Assembly (NCBI GenBank): GCA_025964055.1
Contig: JAOPZP010000502.1
Span: forward strand, 1 to 15,210
From: Conexibacter sp.
Lineage (GTDB): Bacteria > Actinomycetota > Thermoleophilia > Solirubrobacterales > Solirubrobacteraceae
Length of the DNA stretch: 15,210 nucleotides
Direction: 5' to 3'
Both the position numbers and the translations under genes were made by a program. The notes beneath the pieces were generated by a model that saw only the letters and a program-made list of their open reading frames with translations, made no database searches and was not told where the DNA came from. Of the stretch, positions 12,352 to 15,210 are shown one piece after another (positions within the stretch are counted from its first letter, which is position 1; every line of letters begins with the position of its first letter).

Positions 12352-14607
12352 ATGAAGCCGTCCGTCGTGGGGTCACGTCGCGTCAACCTGCTCGCGGCGT
12401 GGGTCCTCGCCGCGGCCGTTGTGCTGGGAGCCCTCGCGGCCGGCGCGCAGGCCAAGGGCCTGACCGTGCGCGGGAGCGTCGAGCAGGTGCAGGTCACGGG
12501 CGCGGCCCCGGGTGCGCAGCTGACGCTCGTCGACCGCCACGGCAAGCGGGCGGCGTCCCAGCGCGCCGGCTCGCTCGGCGGCGCGGTCTTCCGCGACGTG
12601 AGCCCTGCGAGCGGCTACCGCGTCCGGCCGCGCGCCGGCACCCCGAGCCGCTCGTTCACCGTGCTCTCGCAGCGCTCGGCGCCGCCCAGCACCAAGATCT
12701 ACAACCAGAAGCTCCCGGCCGGCGGCTACGGCTACGTCACCACGCGCGACGGCACCCAGTTGGCCATCGACGTCCACCTGCCGATCGGCGTCGCCGGCAA
12801 GGGCCCGTTCCCGACGCTGGTCGAGTACTCCGGCTACGGCTACGCCAACCCGGCCGGCGGCGAGAGCTCGATCGCGCAGATCGCCAACCTCCTCGGCTAC
12901 ACGGTCGTCGACGTCAACATGCGTGGCACCGGCTGCTCCGGCGGCGCCTTCGACTACTTCGAGCCGCTCCAGGGCCTCGACGGCTACGACGTCATCGAGA
13001 CGGTCGCCCGCCAGCCGTGGGCGCTGCACCACAAGGTCGGGATGATGGGGATCTCCTACGGCGGGATCAGCCAGCTCTTCACCGCCGCGACGGCGCCGCC
13101 GAGCCTCTCGGCGATCACGCCGCTCAGCGTCATCGACAACACCGCGACGACGCTCTACCCGGGCGGCATCCTGAACACGGGCTTCGCGCTCTCGTGGGCC
13201 AAGGACCGCGTGCACGACGCGCTGCCGGCCTCGACGCACGGCGGCCAGGCCTGGGCGCTGAAGAGCATCGAGGGCGGCGACACGACGTGCAAGGCCAACC
13301 AGGCGCTGCACCCCGAGGCGGTGGACCTCCTCAAGAAGACCCACGACAACCGGTACTACGTGCCGAAGGTCGCCGACCCGCTGGCGCCCGTCACGTTCGT
13401 CCACAAGATCAAGGTCCCGACCTACCTGGCCTGCCAGTGGACCGACGAGCAGACCGGCGGGCACTGCGCGACGCTGGCGTCGCGCTTCACCGGGACCAGC
13501 CGCAAGTGGTTCACCTTCACCAACGGCACGCACATCGACTCGCTCGATCCGGCGACGTTCACGCGCTGGTACGACTTCCTCGAGCTCTACGTCGCGCGGC
13601 GCGCGCCGAATCTGCCGCCCGCGCTGAAGGCGGCGGCGCCCGTGGTCTTCGCCTCCGCGATGGGCGTCCCCGGCGTGCAGCTGCCCGACGACCCGATCCA
13701 GGGTCGGCCGAGCTACGCCGACGCCAAGGCCGCCTTCGAGGCGCTGCCGGCCGTGCGCGTCCTGTTCGACAACGGTGCGGGGGCGGCGACCGCGGGTGCG
13801 CCGGTGCCCGGCTTCGAGCAGTCCTTCGCGCGCTTCCCGCTGCCGGGGACCCGGGCGCAGTCGTGGTACCTCGGCGCCGGCGGGACGCTGAGCGCCGCGC
13901 TGCCCGCAGGCGCCGGCGGGGCCGACAAGTTCCTGTGGAACAAGGCCGCGCGACCCGCGACCAGCTTCACCGGCGACACCGCCGCGGGCGCCGGCGGCCT
14001 CTGGACCGCGACGCCGACCTACCGCTGGCTGCAGCCGCCGGCGGGCAGCGCGCTGTCCTACATGACGGACCCGCTCACCGAGACGACCGCGGTCGTCGGC
14101 GCCGGCCAGCTCCAGGCATGGGTCAAGGCGAGCAAGCCGAGCGTCGACCTGCAGGTCACGGTCTCCGAGGTCCGGCCCGACGGGCAGGAGACCTTCGTCC
14201 AGGGCGGCTGGCTGCGCGCCGACCGGCGCAAGCTCGACCCGCGCAAGAGCACGCTGCTGGCGCCGGTGCCCAGCCTGAGGCGCGCCGACGCGGCGCCGCT
14301 GCCCGCCGGCCGGTTCAGCGAGGTCAGCGTCCCGCTCTACTACCAGGGGCACGTCTACCGCGCCGGGTCGCGCATCCGCATCACGGTCACCGCGCCCGGC
14401 GGCGACCAGCCGGTCTGGGGCTTCGGCGACACGGTGCCGGCCGGGGGGACCGCGACGGTCACGTTGGCGTACGCCAAGGGCACGCCCTCGCGCCTCGTCC
14501 TGCCGGTCGTGCCCGGGATCGCCGCGCCGACCCCGCTGCCGCCGTGTCCGGCGCTGCGCGGCGAGCCCTGCCGCGCGTATGTGGCGTTCGCCAACGAGGC
14601 GGGATGA
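12352..14607 (+). CDS. Secreted CocE/NonD (X-Pro dipeptidyl-peptidase S15-like) serine hydrolase
   Basis: The protein has 751 residues. A signal peptide spans 1-34 (RR at 9-10, then a long hydrophobic stretch ending GAQA), so it is exported. The alpha/beta-hydrolase domain runs from about 125 (VTTRDGTQLAIDVHLP) through VDVNMRGTGCSGG. The nucleophile is Ser235 in GISYGG. Asp365 in QWTDEQ and His394 in GTHIDS complete a likely triad. From about 570 (YMTDPLTETTAVVG) the jelly-roll PepX C-terminal domain follows, ending in a Cys-containing Pro-rich tail. Such enzymes cleave acyl esters, amides or X-Pro peptides; the substrate is not evident. The start is set by the signal peptide. The open frame continues upstream into nucS but is a shadow there. 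Confidence 0.9.
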   Translation: MKPSVVGSRRVNLLAAWVLAAAVVLGALAAGAQAKGLTVRGSVEQVQVTGAAPGAQLTLVDRHGKRAASQRAGSLGGAVFRDVSPASGYRVRPRAGTPSRSFTVLSQRSAPPSTKIYNQKLPAGGYGYVTTRDGTQLAIDVHLPIGVAGKGPFPTLVEYSGYGYANPAGGESSIAQIANLLGYTVVDVNMRGTGCSGGAFDYFEPLQGLDGYDVIETVARQPWALHHKVGMMGISYGGISQLFTAATAPPSLSAITPLSVIDNTATTLYPGGILNTGFALSWAKDRVHDALPASTHGGQAWALKSIEGGDTTCKANQALHPEAVDLLKKTHDNRYYVPKVADPLAPVTFVHKIKVPTYLACQWTDEQTGGHCATLASRFTGTSRKWFTFTNGTHIDSLDPATFTRWYDFLELYVARRAPNLPPALKAAAPVVFASAMGVPGVQLPDDPIQGRPSYADAKAAFEALPAVRVLFDNGAGAATAGAPVPGFEQSFARFPLPGTRAQSWYLGAGGTLSAALPAGAGGADKFLWNKAARPATSFTGDTAAGAGGLWTATPTYRWLQPPAGSALSYMTDPLTETTAVVGAGQLQAWVKASKPSVDLQVTVSEVRPDGQETFVQGGWLRADRRKLDPRKSTLLAPVPSLRRADAAPLPAGRFSEVSVPLYYQGHVYRAGSRIRITVTAPGGDQPVWGFGDTVPAGGTATVTLAYAKGTPSRLVLPVVPGIAAPTPLPPCPALRGEPCRAYVAFANEAG

Positions 14608-14636
14608 GCAGCGGCGCGAACCCGCGCGGGCGCGGA

Positions 14637-14642
14637 TAGATT
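14637..14642 (+). promoter_or_regulatory. -10-like hexamer of a probable leaderless promoter (crotonase gene)
   Basis: TAGATT lies seven bases (GCCGCCC) before the ATG at 14650. No ribosome-binding site is present in the 42-base gap after the preceding gene. Confidence 0.55.
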
Positions 14643-14649
14643 GCCGCCC

Positions 14650-15210
14650 ATGTCCGAGGAGCAGCCCGCCGTCCTGACCGAGCGCCGTGACGGCGTCCTG
14701 GTCATCACCATCAACCGGCCCGAGGTCCGCAACGCGGTCAACGCCGCCGTGGCCGAGGGGATCGCCGGCGCGCTCGACGCGCTGGACGCCGACGACGACC
14801 TGGCCGTCGGCATCCTCACCGGCGCGGGTGGGTTCTTCTGCGCGGGGATGGACCTCGGCGCGTTCGTCAAGGGCGAGTCGCCGTGGTTCGGCGACCGCGG
14901 CTTCGCCGGCATCGCCCAGCGCGGCGCGCGCAAGCCGCTGATCGCCGCGATCGAGGGCTTCGCCGTCGCCGGCGGCTTCGAGGTCGCGCTCGGCTGCGAC
15001 CTGATCGTCGCCGCCGAGGGCGCGAAGATGGGCATCCCGGAGGCCAAGCGCTCGCTGGTCGCCGCCGGCGGCGCGCTGCTGCACCTGCCCAAGCGCATGC
15101 CCTACCACGTGGTCATGGAGCTGGCGCTCACCGGCGACCCGCTGCCGGCCGAGCGCTTCCACGAGTTCGGCGTGGTCAACCGGATCGCTCCCAAGGGCGA
15201 GGCGCTCGAC
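14650..15210 (+). CDS. Enoyl-CoA hydratase/isomerase (crotonase) family protein, N-terminal 187 residues
   Basis: The gene is cut by the right edge; relatives have about 255-270 residues. The fold starts with VLVITINRPEVRNAVN. The oxyanion-hole pieces are FFCAGMDLG (62-70) and AVAGGFE (105-111). Both acidic residues used by hydratases are present: Glu111 in GGFEVALGCDL and Glu131 in IPEAKRSL. So hydration of an enoyl-CoA in fatty-acid or amino-acid breakdown is plausible, but the superfamily also includes isomerases and hydrolases. ELALTGDPLPAERFHEFGVVNRI is the usual late segment. The start follows a leaderless-type -10 motif. It is on the same strand as the secreted hydrolase gene, 42 bases downstream, but probably has its own promoter. 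Confidence 0.9.
   Translation, partial: MSEEQPAVLTERRDGVLVITINRPEVRNAVNAAVAEGIAGALDALDADDDLAVGILTGAGGFFCAGMDLGAFVKGESPWFGDRGFAGIAQRGARKPLIAAIEGFAVAGGFEVALGCDLIVAAEGAKMGIPEAKRSLVAAGGALLHLPKRMPYHVVMELALTGDPLPAERFHEFGVVNRIAPKGEALD

Noticed and set aside
12373..15162. A 929-codon minus-strand open frame opposite the secreted hydrolase and crotonase genes
   Set aside because: It is an antisense shadow with biased composition; the plus strand encodes full motif-bearing enzymes.
1..15210. One coordinated metabolic or defence gene cluster
   Set aside because: Strand changes, separate promoters and unrelated enzyme families argue for a mosaic of short transcription units. I found no hallmark of a phage-defence or biosynthetic cluster.

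Overview
The window is very GC-rich, almost certainly chromosomal DNA from a high-GC actinobacterium-like organism. The closest fit by eye is Thermoleophilia/Solirubrobacterales. The grounds are codon usage with nearly all G or C in third positions, a NucS-type mismatch endonuclease, secreted proteins with Lys-rich C-terminal domains, and several genes that look leaderless (a -10-like hexamer about 7 nt before the start codon). The taxonomic placement is inference.

Layout. (1) 1-3075, plus strand: the 3' end of a TPR protein gene, a 3-copy 53-bp tandem repeat, a D-2-hydroxyacid dehydrogenase and a thiamine-diphosphate (ThDP) enzyme. The dehydrogenase and ThDP enzyme abut exactly and look like one operon. 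(2) 3072-6824, minus strand: an ALDH7-like aldehyde dehydrogenase, then a PAS(LOV-like)-GGDEF-EAL-DICT cyclic-di-GMP protein. The stop of the latter shares the four bases CTAG with the stop of the ThDP enzyme gene. (3) 6934-9840, plus strand: a secreted clan-A glycoside hydrolase and a monomeric-sarcosine-oxidase-like flavoenzyme. (4) 9841-11497: a patch of small genes with an accessory look. It holds an intergenic hairpin, a PIN-toxin/Phd-type antitoxin pair, a GNAT acetyltransferase gene broken by a deletion plus frameshift, and a small dimeric-barrel-like protein. (5) 11583-15210, plus strand: nucS, a secreted CocE/PepX-type serine hydrolase, and the 5' part of an enoyl-CoA hydratase/isomerase gene cut by the window edge.

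How the genes work together. The enzymes (2-hydroxyacid dehydrogenase, ThDP enzyme, aldehyde dehydrogenase, amine oxidase, crotonase) suggest general catabolism of keto acids, amines and aldehydes. Only the dehydrogenase/ThDP pair and possibly the ALDH/GGDEF-EAL pair look co-transcribed, so I do not propose a single pathway. No gene-free stretch exceeds 300 bases; the longest is 9841-10025.

The most unusual structure is the repeat at 359-527. Each 53-bp unit can be read as an 18-codon mini-ORF whose TGA overlaps the ATG of the next (ATGA). This chain links the TPR gene stop to the GTG start of the dehydrogenase, and each junction lies in a perfect or near-perfect hairpin.
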